This document shows, one piece after another, positions 26,425-33,958 of a DNA stretch of 64,000 nt; the stretch's first letter is position 1; each line of letters starts with the position of its first letter. The notes under the pieces are model-generated. The model ran no database searches, had not been told where the DNA came from, and was given only the letters and a program-made list of their open reading frames with translations. Origin of the DNA: JBCCMQ01 sp039026235. GTDB taxonomy: Bacteria; Pseudomonadota; Alphaproteobacteria; Rhodobacterales; Rhodobacteraceae. The stretch lies in contig JBCCMQ010000009.1 in assembly GCA_039026235.1 (NCBI GenBank), positions 62,001 through 126,000 on the forward strand, in the 5' to 3' direction. The translations under genes and the position numbers were made by a program.

Positions 26425-28862
26425 GCACGGAGCCTTTCGTTCATAGGATCCCAAAGCGGTGCGTCGGGCATCACCATGGCAGCGCAGCGGTCACCGAATA
26501 TGTCGACCTCCAGCGCCGTTCCCGGCGTGGCAAGATCAGCGCGCAGCATGCCGAGCGCGACGGACGCGTTCACCCGGTAGCCCCAGGCGCCGCTGGTTGT
26601 CTCGCCCACCACATCGCCGCCGTGCCAGAGCGTAGACATATATGGCGCGTCATGGCCGTTGGCCTGAACCGTCAGGGTGACGAAGCGCTTTTTGATGCCC
26701 TGCTGCTTTTCGTTGAGGATCGCCGCCTTGCCGGGGAAATCGGCCGGTTTGTCGAGCTTGATGAAGCGGTCGAGACCGCCCTGCAGAAGCGTGTAGTCGG
26801 TCGAGAGATCGCCTTTCCACACGCGGTAGCCCTTTTCAATGCGCAGGGAATTCAGCGCATACATACCGAAGGGTTTGGCGCCCTCGGCCAGAACGGCATC
26901 GTAAAGCGCGGGCATATCGGCGTTGGCAGCATGGATTTCCCAACCGAGTTCACCGGCAAAGCTGACCCGCGCCAGCGCCGCGTCGCGGTCGGCCACGCGG
27001 GCGCGCTGGTGCGACAGCCAAGGCAGGGTCAGATCGGCATCGGTGATCTTCGAGAACAGATCGCGCGACTTAGGGCCGGTCACAACAAGTGTGGAATAGT
27101 CTCTGGTATGGTCCGTCAACGTCAGCGTTTCGGGCAGGGCATAGGACAGAACCTCGAAGTCGTGCCATTGCGCGCCAGCAGCGGTGATAAGTGTCAGGTG
27201 GTCGTCGCTGTGGCGCAAGACCGACATCTCCGTCAGGATGCGGCCCTGGTCATCGGAGAAATAGGCGAGGTTCATGCGCCCAACCTTGGGCAACGCGCCG
27301 GTGATCCGCGTGCGCAGCCAGTCAGCCGCGCCGGGACCGGTGAGGTTGAAGCGTGAGAACCCGGGCAGGTCCAGCACGCCGACGCTGTCGCGCACGGCTT
27401 CGCATTCCTCCTGAATGCGCGGCTGCCATGGCCCCGCGCGGCCCCAGGTTTCGGTCGCTTCCAGCGAGGTGTCGTCGCCCGGCTTGGCGAACCAGTTGGC
27501 ACGCTCCCATCCGTTGTACGGTCCCATGACACCGCCCAGTTCGCGGACCTTTGCGTCGACCGGCGACAGTTTCTTGTCGCGCCCGGCGGGCCATTCGTGG
27601 TGCGGGAAGTGCATGGCGTATTCGTGGCCGTAGACCTCCACCGCCTTGGCGATGCAGTAGTCTTCGTCGGTGTAATCGGTGTAGCGGCGTGGATCGACCG
27701 CCCACATGTCCCATTCGGTCTGGCCTTCGGTAACCCATTCGGCCAGCACCTTGCCGGCGCCGCCGCCCTGGGTGATGCCGAAGGTGAAGACGCAGGCCTC
27801 ATATGCGTCTCGAACGCCTGGCATTGGGCCAATCAGTGGCAACCCATCGGGGGCGTAAGGGATCGGTCCGTTGATGACGCGACCGACGCCTGACATACCC
27901 AAGAGCGGGACGCGCGCCATGGCATCTTCAATGTACCATTCGAGCCGTTCCAGATCGTCGGGGTAAAGTTGGAAGCTGAAATCCTCGGGCATCGGATCGT
28001 CGGGGGTGATCCAGTGCGCCTTGCAGTTCCGCTCGTACGGACCCAGGTTCAGGCCGAACTTTTCCTGCCGCAGGTAGTAGCTGGAATCGACATCGCGCAG
28101 GAGCGGAAGTTTACCGTTTTCCTTGGTCCACTCCTCCAGCTCGGCAATCGGTTCGGTCAGGAAATACTGGTGGCTCATGGTTGCCATGGGCACGGTGCGC
28201 CCGCCGTAGGGCTTGAACCATTCGCCCACCCGCTGAGCATAGTACCCGGCGGCGTTGACCACCTTTTCGCAACGGATGTCGCCCTTTTCGGTCTCTACCA
28301 CCCATTCGCCGTTTTCGCGTCGGACCCCGGTCGCGGGCGTGTGGCGCAGGATCTTCGCGCCCATCTGGCGGGCTCCTTTGGCCAGCGCTTGGGTCAGCTG
28401 CGCAGGGTCAATGTCGCCGTCGTCCGGATCGTAGAGCGCCCCGGCAAGATCATGGGTTTCCATGAACGGGTAGCGGTCTTTCAGGTCGGAAACCTGCAGC
28501 ATCTCCAACGATAGACCCTGATATCGGCCCATGCCGCGGGCGCGCTCGAACTCCTGCACGCGCTCCTTCGTGTGGCCGAGGCGGATCGACCCGGTGACGT
28601 GGTAGTTCATCGGGTAGTCGACCTCTTCGGCGAGGCCCCGGTAAAGCTCCAGCGAATAGCGCTGCATGTTCATCACCGCCCAGCCGGTCGAGAAGGACGG
28701 GCAGTTGCCGGCGGCGTGCCACGTGGAGCCAGCGGTCAGTTCGTTCTTTTCCAGAAGGACGCAGTCGGTCCAACCAGCCTTGGCCAGATGGTAGAGCGAC
28801 GAGACGCCGACGGCGCCGCCGCCGATGATGACCACACGGGCTGTCGTGGGGAAATCGGACAT
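26421..28862 (-). CDS. Dimethylglycine dehydrogenase-like FAD oxidase with GcvT domain (A)
   Basis: An 813-residue flavoprotein with the same architecture as oxidase B. It has VVIIGGGAVGVSS, AGSTWHAAG with His49 for covalent FAD, DPDDGDIDPAQLTQALAKGAR (very like mammalian DMGDH), GWERANWFA, then GcvT and GcvT_C domains from about residue 440. The start ATG at 28862 has GGAGA upstream. A much longer in-frame extension overlapping the LysE gene is rejected. It lies 14 bp after a LysE gene and overlaps the methyltransferase gene by 4 bp. It probably demethylates an N,N-dimethyl amine. Confidence 0.88.
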   Translation of the reverse strand: MSDFPTTARVVIIGGGAVGVSSLYHLAKAGWTDCVLLEKNELTAGSTWHAAGNCPSFSTGWAVMNMQRYSLELYRGLAEEVDYPMNYHVTGSIRLGHTKERVQEFERARGMGRYQGLSLEMLQVSDLKDRYPFMETHDLAGALYDPDDGDIDPAQLTQALAKGARQMGAKILRHTPATGVRRENGEWVVETEKGDIRCEKVVNAAGYYAQRVGEWFKPYGGRTVPMATMSHQYFLTEPIAELEEWTKENGKLPLLRDVDSSYYLRQEKFGLNLGPYERNCKAHWITPDDPMPEDFSFQLYPDDLERLEWYIEDAMARVPLLGMSGVGRVINGPIPYAPDGLPLIGPMPGVRDAYEACVFTFGITQGGGAGKVLAEWVTEGQTEWDMWAVDPRRYTDYTDEDYCIAKAVEVYGHEYAMHFPHHEWPAGRDKKLSPVDAKVRELGGVMGPYNGWERANWFAKPGDDTSLEATETWGRAGPWQPRIQEECEAVRDSVGVLDLPGFSRFNLTGPGAADWLRTRITGALPKVGRMNLAYFSDDQGRILTEMSVLRHSDDHLTLITAAGAQWHDFEVLSYALPETLTLTDHTRDYSTLVVTGPKSRDLFSKITDADLTLPWLSHQRARVADRDAALARVSFAGELGWEIHAANADMPALYDAVLAEGAKPFGMYALNSLRIEKGYRVWKGDLSTDYTLLQGGLDRFIKLDKPADFPGKAAILNEKQQGIKKRFVTLTVQANGHDAPYMSTLWHGGDVVGETTSGAWGYRVNASVALGMLRADLATPGTALEVDIFGDRCAAMVMPDAPLWDPMNERLRA

Positions 28863-28876
28863 GGATGGGATCTCCT

Positions 28877-29500
28877 TCAGTCGATGGCGATGCGGAGGGC
28901 GAGCCCCCCGAACATGAGTGATGAAATGCGGGTCAGCGTGCGCGCGTGGGCGCGCAGCCAGCCTGAAAGGGCCCCGGCGGCTGCGCCGAGGCAGAGGGCG
29001 AAGACGCATCCGTTGATCTGGAAGATCGCGCCGAGGATCAGGATCTGCGCCCAGATCGGGCCGATCGTGGGGTCGGTGAACTGCGGGATGAAGGCGAAGA
29101 TGAAGAGCGCCGTCTTGGGGTTCAGCAGGTTGGTGATGAAGCCGCGCCAGATGGCCGAGCGGGCGCTTGGAGCGGAGCGGCCCTCGGCCAGCGCGCCGGC
29201 CGACCGCCACGCCTGCACGGCGAGATAGGCGAGGTAGGCGGCACCGGCGAACCGCACCGCGTCATAGGCGGCCGGGTAGGCGAGCAGCAGCGCAGAGACC
29301 CCGGCCGCTGCCGCGATCACATGGACCGCTATGCCAAGGTTGATCCCCAGCGCCGCGGCCATGCCGGAACGCGGGCCACCCGCGATGCCGCTGGCGGTGA
29401 CGAAGACGAAGTCCGCGCCGGGCGTGATGTTGAGCAGCAAACCGGCGGCCACGAAGGCGGCAAGCACGGTGGGGTCAAAGGAGAGGAGGATGTCCAGCAT
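28877..29500 (-). CDS. LysE/RhtB-family amino-acid exporter (1)
   Basis: A 207-residue membrane protein with about six transmembrane segments. The family motif NITPGADFVFV is near residue 25, and GFITNLLNPKTALFIFAFIPQF is central. LysE/RhtB proteins export amino acids and related amines. It is sandwiched between the GFA gene (5 bp upstream) and oxidase A (14 bp downstream), so it may relieve build-up of an amine intermediate or product. The codon composition is strongly GC-rich. Confidence 0.88.
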   Translation of the reverse strand: MLDILLSFDPTVLAAFVAAGLLLNITPGADFVFVTASGIAGGPRSGMAAALGINLGIAVHVIAAAAGVSALLLAYPAAYDAVRFAGAAYLAYLAVQAWRSAGALAEGRSAPSARSAIWRGFITNLLNPKTALFIFAFIPQFTDPTIGPIWAQILILGAIFQINGCVFALCLGAAAGALSGWLRAHARTLTRISSLMFGGLALRIAID

Positions 29501-29505
29501 AGTGT

Positions 29506-29874
29506 CTATTTCTGGGGAATGCCGTCGGAGATCGCGTAGTAGTCCCCTTTGTCGACGGTAAAGATGTGCTTTTCGAGGTGCAGCCCGGTCGGTCCGTCGA
29601 GGGAGCCGAGGCTGAACGAGATCATGTCCTCGTCATTATGCTGCCAGAACAGGAACGCACCGCAGGTTGGGCAGAAGCCGCGCCGGGCCGTAGCGGAGGA
29701 GGCGTACCAGCGGGGCTGGCCTGCTATTGCGACCGAGGCTTCCGGCGCCTGCGCCGAGGCCCAGACGTGACCCGACTGCTTACGGCACTGGCCGCAGTGG
29801 CAGGCGCTGGCCTTGATGGGTTGGTCGTTGACGGTGTAGCGGATGGCACCGCAGAGGCAACTTCCAGAGTGCAT
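29506..29874 (-). CDS. GFA family protein (glutathione-dependent formaldehyde-activating type)
   Basis: A 122-residue zinc protein with the complete Cys set: Cys6/Cys8 (GSCLCGA), Cys25/Cys27/Cys30 (CHCGQC) and Cys68/Cys71 (FCPTCGA). Gfa of Paracoccus was proposed to speed S-hydroxymethylglutathione formation from formaldehyde; other members have unrelated or unknown roles. The ATG at 29874 lies 2 bp after the second LysE gene. Beside two N-methyl oxidases that can release formaldehyde, a detoxification role is reasonable but inferred. Confidence 0.86.
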   Translation of the reverse strand: MHSGSCLCGAIRYTVNDQPIKASACHCGQCRKQSGHVWASAQAPEASVAIAGQPRWYASSATARRGFCPTCGAFLFWQHNDEDMISFSLGSLDGPTGLHLEKHIFTVDKGDYYAISDGIPQK

Positions 29875-29876
29875 TC

Positions 29877-30497
29877 CTATCCCCTTTGCGGTATCGCGAG
29901 GCTGCCGAGCGCGGCGCCGTAGACCATGAAACAGACGGCCAGCGCGCGGCGGAACCACAGGTTGAAGACGGCGCCGAGTGCTGCACGGCCAATGCCCGCC
30001 CCGATGGCGGTATACCCCAGATAGCTGAGCGCGGTCAGTGTCAGCGCAGTGGGCATGATCACCCCCATCTGATCCCAGACCGGCACATCGGCGCGGACGA
30101 ATTGCGTGAAGGCGGCAAGGTAACCCGCAACGCTCTTGGCGTTGATCGTGGCGATGGCGAGCGCCGTGAAGTAGATCGACCGGCCCGAGCGCGGGGAGGG
30201 CTCGACCATCTTGCGGGCATTGCGCCAGCCCTGAATGCCCATCCAGATCAGGACCGCCGCACCGATGATCTTGGCCCAGAAGAGCGCTGCCGGATTGGCC
30301 GCGATCAGCGCTGTCACACCCGCCGCTGACAGCAGTAGAAAGGCGGCTGCCTGTGTCAGGATCGCCGCAACACCCCAGAGCGACCGGCGGAAGCCGATAG
30401 TCATCCCGTTGGTGATACAGTTGACGGCGTTGGGTCCCGGGGTGATTACAAAAATTGCCCAGAACACCGCGAAAACTGCCCAATCCGCCCAGGTCAT
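29877..30497 (-). CDS. LysE/RhtB-family amino-acid exporter (2)
   Basis: A 206-residue membrane protein with FVITPGPNAVNCITNGM near residue 18 and about six hydrophobic segments. It is clearly a paralogue of the other LysE gene in this operon but not a recent duplicate: motifs differ along the whole length. It follows the regulator by 8 bp and precedes the GFA gene by 2 bp, so it is probably the first or second gene of the transcript. Confidence 0.87.
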   Translation of the reverse strand: MTWADWAVFAVFWAIFVITPGPNAVNCITNGMTIGFRRSLWGVAAILTQAAAFLLLSAAGVTALIAANPAALFWAKIIGAAVLIWMGIQGWRNARKMVEPSPRSGRSIYFTALAIATINAKSVAGYLAAFTQFVRADVPVWDQMGVIMPTALTLTALSYLGYTAIGAGIGRAALGAVFNLWFRRALAVCFMVYGAALGSLAIPQRG

Positions 30498-30505
30498 GCG
30501 CCGCC

Positions 30506-31078
30506 CTAGTAAACCGGCGGGGCGATCACCCAGATCGCCACGGCCGGTTCGGAATAAGGGTTGGCCCAGGTGAAGGGCACAGCTCGAATGCGGAAGCTGT
30601 CTCCCGGGCCCACGGTGAAATCGCGTCCGTCGACAACAAGATCGAGCCTGCCTGACAGGACAAAACCCAGTTCTTGCGTTGGCCGCCTCACGGGTTCGGC
30701 CAGAATTGCGCCGGGCTCAAAGACCGAGCGGACCATTTCAAAGTCGTCAGTAAGGTCCGGCGAAAGCAACTCTTCAGCCAGGCCAGTCATGCGGGTGCCG
30801 ATTGAACGCCGCGCGCCCTTGCGAACGATGAGACCATCCTCACCGGCCGGCGCCGGGGCTGCGCCGAAGAACATCGACAAGGGCACATCCAGCAGTCTGG
30901 CGAGGTCCTTGAGATCCTCAATCGAAGGTTCTGAAATATCGCGCTCCACTTGGCTCAGCCAGCCAACGGAGCGCCCGAGTTCCTTGGAAGCTGCCACAAG
31001 CGTCAAACCGCGCGTACGGCGCAGTGCGCGCAGATCAGACCCGAGCGACCGGGCCACCACAGGAGCGACGTCTTGCAT
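30506..31078 (-). CDS. XRE-family regulator with C-terminal cupin sensor
   Basis: A 190-residue regulator. The HTH_3 domain (about 12-68) reads LRALRRTRGLTLVAASKELG, with WLSQVERDISEPSI in the recognition region. A cupin_2 domain (about 110-185) includes RPTQELGFVLSGRLDLVVDG and is expected to bind a small ligand. ATG 31078 is chosen, with AAGG just upstream; a TTG at 31105 is possible. It heads the methyl-compound operon, 8 bp before the first LysE gene, and an inverted repeat lies 29-53 bp upstream of its start, consistent with autoregulation. Confidence 0.87.
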   Translation of the reverse strand: MQDVAPVVARSLGSDLRALRRTRGLTLVAASKELGRSVGWLSQVERDISEPSIEDLKDLARLLDVPLSMFFGAAPAPAGEDGLIVRKGARRSIGTRMTGLAEELLSPDLTDDFEMVRSVFEPGAILAEPVRRPTQELGFVLSGRLDLVVDGRDFTVGPGDSFRIRAVPFTWANPYSEPAVAIWVIAPPVY

Positions 31079-31106
31079 GGGCCTTCGATGAAAAAGCGGC
31101 TTCAAA

Positions 31107-31131
31107 TTTCATGGAACCTTAACCCATGAAA
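31107..31131. promoter_or_regulatory. Inverted repeat, candidate operator of the XRE-cupin regulator
   Basis: TTTCATGG (31107-31114) and CCATGAAA (31124-31131) are perfect 8-bp arms around a 9-bp spacer. The site lies directly upstream of the first gene of the operon and downstream of the fRMsr gene, in the only gap (68 bp) that can hold the operon promoter. Confidence 0.55.
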
Positions 31132-31146
31132 CTTTGCAACCTTTTT

Positions 31147-31602
31147 TCACGATGGCCGCGCGAAGACCTGTTCCAAGATTTCGCTAAGGTGGTCAGCGTC
31201 TTTCTGACGAAAGGCCGCGGGGCGGTCACTGTCGATATCGAGCACGCCCAGAAGGGCGCCTTGCGGGTCCCAAACCGGCAGGACAATTTCCGAGCGGGTC
31301 GAGCTTGCACATGCGATGTGACCTGGGAATGCATCGACGTCATCTACAATCTGGACGGAACCGCTCCGCGCTGCCGCGCCGCATACTCCACGCGAAAACG
31401 GGATCTGCAGGCACCCATGCCCACCCTGATAAGGACCGACCTTCAAGAGGTCAGGCGCGACGACCCGGTAAAAGCCGGTCCAGTCAAACCGGTTGTCGCT
31501 GTGATGGATCTCGCATGCGACCGTCGCCATCAGGGCGACCTGATCCGTTTCACCTTCCGTAAGGCTGGCGATGCGCTTTGACAGATCCAAATAATCCAGC
31601 AT
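31147..31602 (-). CDS. msrC: Free methionine-(R)-sulfoxide reductase, GAF domain
   Basis: A 151-residue single GAF-domain enzyme that reduces free Met-R-sulfoxide with thioredoxin. The family pattern VGPYQG...C64..IPF...GVC74G and FPGHIAC98 supplies the three redox Cys; Glu105 (SEIVLP) and the Asp pair in GVLDIDS supply substrate contacts. The residue after Cys98 is Ala rather than the common Asp, which I take as natural variation. The ATG overlaps the thiolase stop by one base (TGATG). Confidence 0.92.
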   Translation of the reverse strand: MLDYLDLSKRIASLTEGETDQVALMATVACEIHHSDNRFDWTGFYRVVAPDLLKVGPYQGGHGCLQIPFSRGVCGAAARSGSVQIVDDVDAFPGHIACASSTRSEIVLPVWDPQGALLGVLDIDSDRPAAFRQKDADHLSEILEQVFARPS

Positions 31603-32780
31603 CAGACCCTCTCGATTGCAATGGCGGTTCCTTCCCCGCCACCGATACATATGGCCGCGACGCCGCGCTTCAGCCCCTTGGTTTCAAGAGCGTGCAAAAG
31701 AGTGACCAGAATGCGCGCACCGGACGCGCCAATTGGGTGCCCCAAAGCGCATGCGCCACCGTTGATGTTCAGTTGTCCGTGGTCGACGCCCATTTCTCGC
31801 ATGAAGGCCATTGGAACGACTGCAAAGGCTTCGTTTACTTCCCAAAGATCGACGTCTTCAACGCTCCAGCCCACGCGTTTCAAGAGCTTTCGTGTCGCCG
31901 GCACCGGCGCGGTCGTGAACCAACCCGGCGCCTGTGCGAAGGATGCGTGCCCGCAGATCCGTGCACGCGGCGTCAGGCCGCGGGTTGTGACGGCTTGGCC
32001 CGAGACGAGGGCAAGCGCCGCTGCACCGTCCGAAATCGAGGATGAATTGGCCGCGGTGACGGTCCCGTCCTTGCGGAAGGCAGGTTTCAGATGCGGGATC
32101 TTTTCCGGCCGCGCAGTCGCTGGCTGTTCATCGTCGGTGACTTCGGTCCGGGACTTTCGGGTCTCAACTGTGACGGGAACGATCTCGGTCGCAAACGCAC
32201 CGGTTTCTTGCGCATGCCTGGCCCGGCTGAGAGATTCCAGTGCATAACCGTCTTGGTCATCGCGGCTGAATTGAAAAGCCTCGGCGCAGTCTTCCGCAAA
32301 AGTGCCCATCAGGCGGCCCCTGTCATAGGCGTCCTCAAGCCCGTCAAGAAACATGCTGTCTTGAACGGTGCCATGACCCAGCCGCGCGCCGCCGCGCTGA
32401 TTGGGCAGAAGATACGGAGCGTTTGTCATGCTTTCCATGCCACCCGCGAGGATCGAATCGGTCTGGCCGAGGGCGATCTGATCATGGGCCAGCATGACCG
32501 TCTTCATGCCCGAGCCGCACATTTTGTTGACGGTTGTGGCCGGAACCTCTTGGCCGAGACCGGCGCTAAAGGCTGCCTGCCGGGCGGGCGCCTGACCCTG
32601 GCCTGCAGGCAAGACGCATCCCATCAGAACCTCGGCCACAGTTTCCGGTCCCAGGGCGGCGGATGTGAGCGCGCCGCGCAAAGCGACACCCCCCAAATCG
32701 GCTGCGGTTACGCCAGAGAATGTCCCCTGGAAACCGCCCATCGGTGTGCGCGCGGATCCGACAATAAAAACCTCTTCCAC
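31602..32780 (-). CDS. Acetyl-CoA C-acyltransferase (thiolase)
   Basis: A 392-residue thiolase at family length. The nucleophile Cys is in NKMCGSGMKTVMLA, the GGACALGHPIGASGARI segment carries a catalytic His, and the second active-site Cys is in CIGGGEG. Members make acetoacetyl-CoA (PhaA/AtoB) or work in beta-oxidation (FadA). GTG 32780 has AAGGAG 8 nt upstream and gives the family N-terminus VEEVFIVGSARTPMGG; the ATG farther upstream adds residues that do not look conserved. It is coupled by a one-base overlap to msrC. Confidence 0.93.
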   Translation of the reverse strand: MEEVFIVGSARTPMGGFQGTFSGVTAADLGGVALRGALTSAALGPETVAEVLMGCVLPAGQGQAPARQAAFSAGLGQEVPATTVNKMCGSGMKTVMLAHDQIALGQTDSILAGGMESMTNAPYLLPNQRGGARLGHGTVQDSMFLDGLEDAYDRGRLMGTFAEDCAEAFQFSRDDQDGYALESLSRARHAQETGAFATEIVPVTVETRKSRTEVTDDEQPATARPEKIPHLKPAFRKDGTVTAANSSSISDGAAALALVSGQAVTTRGLTPRARICGHASFAQAPGWFTTAPVPATRKLLKRVGWSVEDVDLWEVNEAFAVVPMAFMREMGVDHGQLNINGGACALGHPIGASGARILVTLLHALETKGLKRGVAAICIGGGEGTAIAIERV

Positions 32781-32876
32781 GGATGATACTCCTTCGCCTT
32801 TTTTACGCACCGGACAACCAGTTGGTAACGTTTGAGCCATACCCTTGGGCTCACTGAATTACTACCGGAGACGCGG

Positions 32877-33230
32877 ATGGACCTTAACGCCACAACCGTC
32901 GGAGACACTCTTCTCGTGACCGTAGACGCCGACCGCATTGATGCGGCGGTCGCGATCCGGTTCAAGGATGGTGTGCGCGAAATTGTGCAGAACGGTCCGG
33001 CACGCATAGTCCTGGATCTGTCCCGCGTCGATTTCGTCGATAGCAGCGGACTGGGCGCTGTCGTCGCCGCGATGAAACTGGTCGGTGCTGACCGAAAGCT
33101 GGAACTTGCAGGCCTGACACCCACAGTTGCCAAAGTGTTTCGCCTGACCCGGATGGAAAACGTCTTTACGATTTACCCCACGGTCTCTGACGCCACAGAG
33201 GTGGCGGACACTGCCCAACGGACCGGGTGA
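32877..33230 (+). CDS. STAS-domain anti-sigma factor antagonist
   Basis: A 117-residue single STAS domain. The phosphorylatable Ser lies in VDFVDSSGLGAV (Ser56/Ser57), as in SpoIIAA/RsbV, and the strand before it reads ARIVLDLS. GGAG lies 6 nt before ATG 32877. It is followed after 4 bp by an RsbW-like kinase gene, forming a partner-switching pair. No sigma factor or PP2C phosphatase is adjacent, so the output is unknown. Confidence 0.9.
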   Translation: MDLNATTVGDTLLVTVDADRIDAAVAIRFKDGVREIVQNGPARIVLDLSRVDFVDSSGLGAVVAAMKLVGADRKLELAGLTPTVAKVFRLTRMENVFTIYPTVSDATEVADTAQRTG

Positions 33231-33234
33231 CGAT

Positions 33235-33699
33235 GTGACGGCACAATCCGGTAAAGACCCCCAAAAACACACGCGCGAAATCTCCCACCGCATCGTTCTG
33301 CCCAGCGAATCCTTCGCGGTGCGGCGGGCGCTCGATTCCGTGCAGCGGGCCCTGGCACCGCTATGTCTTGACGTGGAAGAGAAGGGAACGATTGAACTCG
33401 TCCTGGCCGAAGCAATGAACAATATTGTCGAGCACGCCTACGAAGAACAGCCGCACGGGACAATCGAACTTTCCTTGAAGAAAATGCCCAACGGCGTGAA
33501 CTTTGAACTGTTTGACCAGGGCAAGCCGATGCCCGAGGGTGAGTTGCCACTCGGACGCGCGCCGGACCCCGACACGGCGCTCGGCGATCTGCCCGAAGGA
33601 GGCTTTGGCTGGTTCCTGATCCGCGACCTCGCGCACGATCTGAAATACGAGCGGCTGGACAAGGGCAACCTGCTCTGCTTCCGCCTCGCTATTGCATGA
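33235..33699 (+). CDS. Anti-sigma regulatory serine kinase, HATPase_c_2 (RsbW-like)
   Basis: A 154-residue GHKL-fold ATPase. The N-box LVLAEAMNNIVEHAYEE (about 56-72) holds the Mg-binding Asn. FELFDQGKPMP is the G1-like segment and GGFGWFLIRDLAHDL the lid and G2 region. Start is GTG 33235. RsbW-type kinases phosphorylate the STAS antagonist and bind a sigma factor, but variants control other effectors. It is translated right behind the STAS gene, 4 bp after that stop. Confidence 0.88.
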   Translation: MTAQSGKDPQKHTREISHRIVLPSESFAVRRALDSVQRALAPLCLDVEEKGTIELVLAEAMNNIVEHAYEEQPHGTIELSLKKMPNGVNFELFDQGKPMPEGELPLGRAPDPDTALGDLPEGGFGWFLIRDLAHDLKYERLDKGNLLCFRLAIA

Positions 33700-33830
33700 A
33701 ATCGAAATAATATCGGTAGCTTAGCATTGATTGGCCTCAGCTTCGATGAATTGCCACAGAATCGCCGCAAAGCGACCTAGGGCGCGACAGAATCGGTCTG
33801 GATACGGGTGGTGTAGCTGCTAAAGGCTTC

Positions 33831-33877
33831 CCTCGGCGCCGCGTGTAACAGCCCCCACCCATGACGCGGCGCCGAGG
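33831..33877. repeat. Perfect 14-bp inverted repeat between anti-sigma kinase and GGT genes
   Basis: CCTCGGCGCCGCGT (33831-33844) is matched exactly by ACGCGGCGCCGAGG (33864-33877) around a 19-nt loop that includes CCCCCACCC. A GGGTGG at about 33816 could pair with the loop CCACCC and compete with the stem. No T-run follows on either strand, so it is not an ordinary terminator. It lies 82 bp before the start chosen for the GGT-like gene. Confidence 0.65.
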
Positions 33878-33958
33878 TACTCTCTCCCAAACATCCATTG
33901 TGCGTTGAAGCCGATCATGCGGGCCGCTACGGTCGCGCGAAGTTATGTCGGGGGGGCA

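Noticed and set aside
28863..29210. N-terminal extension of DMGDH-like oxidase A
   Set aside because: The extra codons lie within the LysE gene in another frame and are Arg/Pro/His-rich. The family start MSDFPTTARVVIIGGG has a ribosome-binding site.
29875..30483. N-terminal extension of the GFA protein
   Set aside because: The frame is open upstream, but it is antiphase to the LysE gene on the same strand. The GFA family begins at MHSGSCLCG, where an ATG follows the LysE stop by 2 bp.
22656..31078. Calling the operon a DMSP demethylation (DmdA) locus
   Set aside because: DmdA is a ~370-residue GcvT-only protein. Both GcvT-bearing proteins here are fused to DAO-type flavin domains, and no dmdB, dmdC or dmdD genes are present.
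31107..31131. Inverted repeat as a terminator for the XRE operon neighbour
   Set aside because: The stem is AT-rich with a 9-nt loop and no T-run, and both flanking genes run leftward. An operator fits better.
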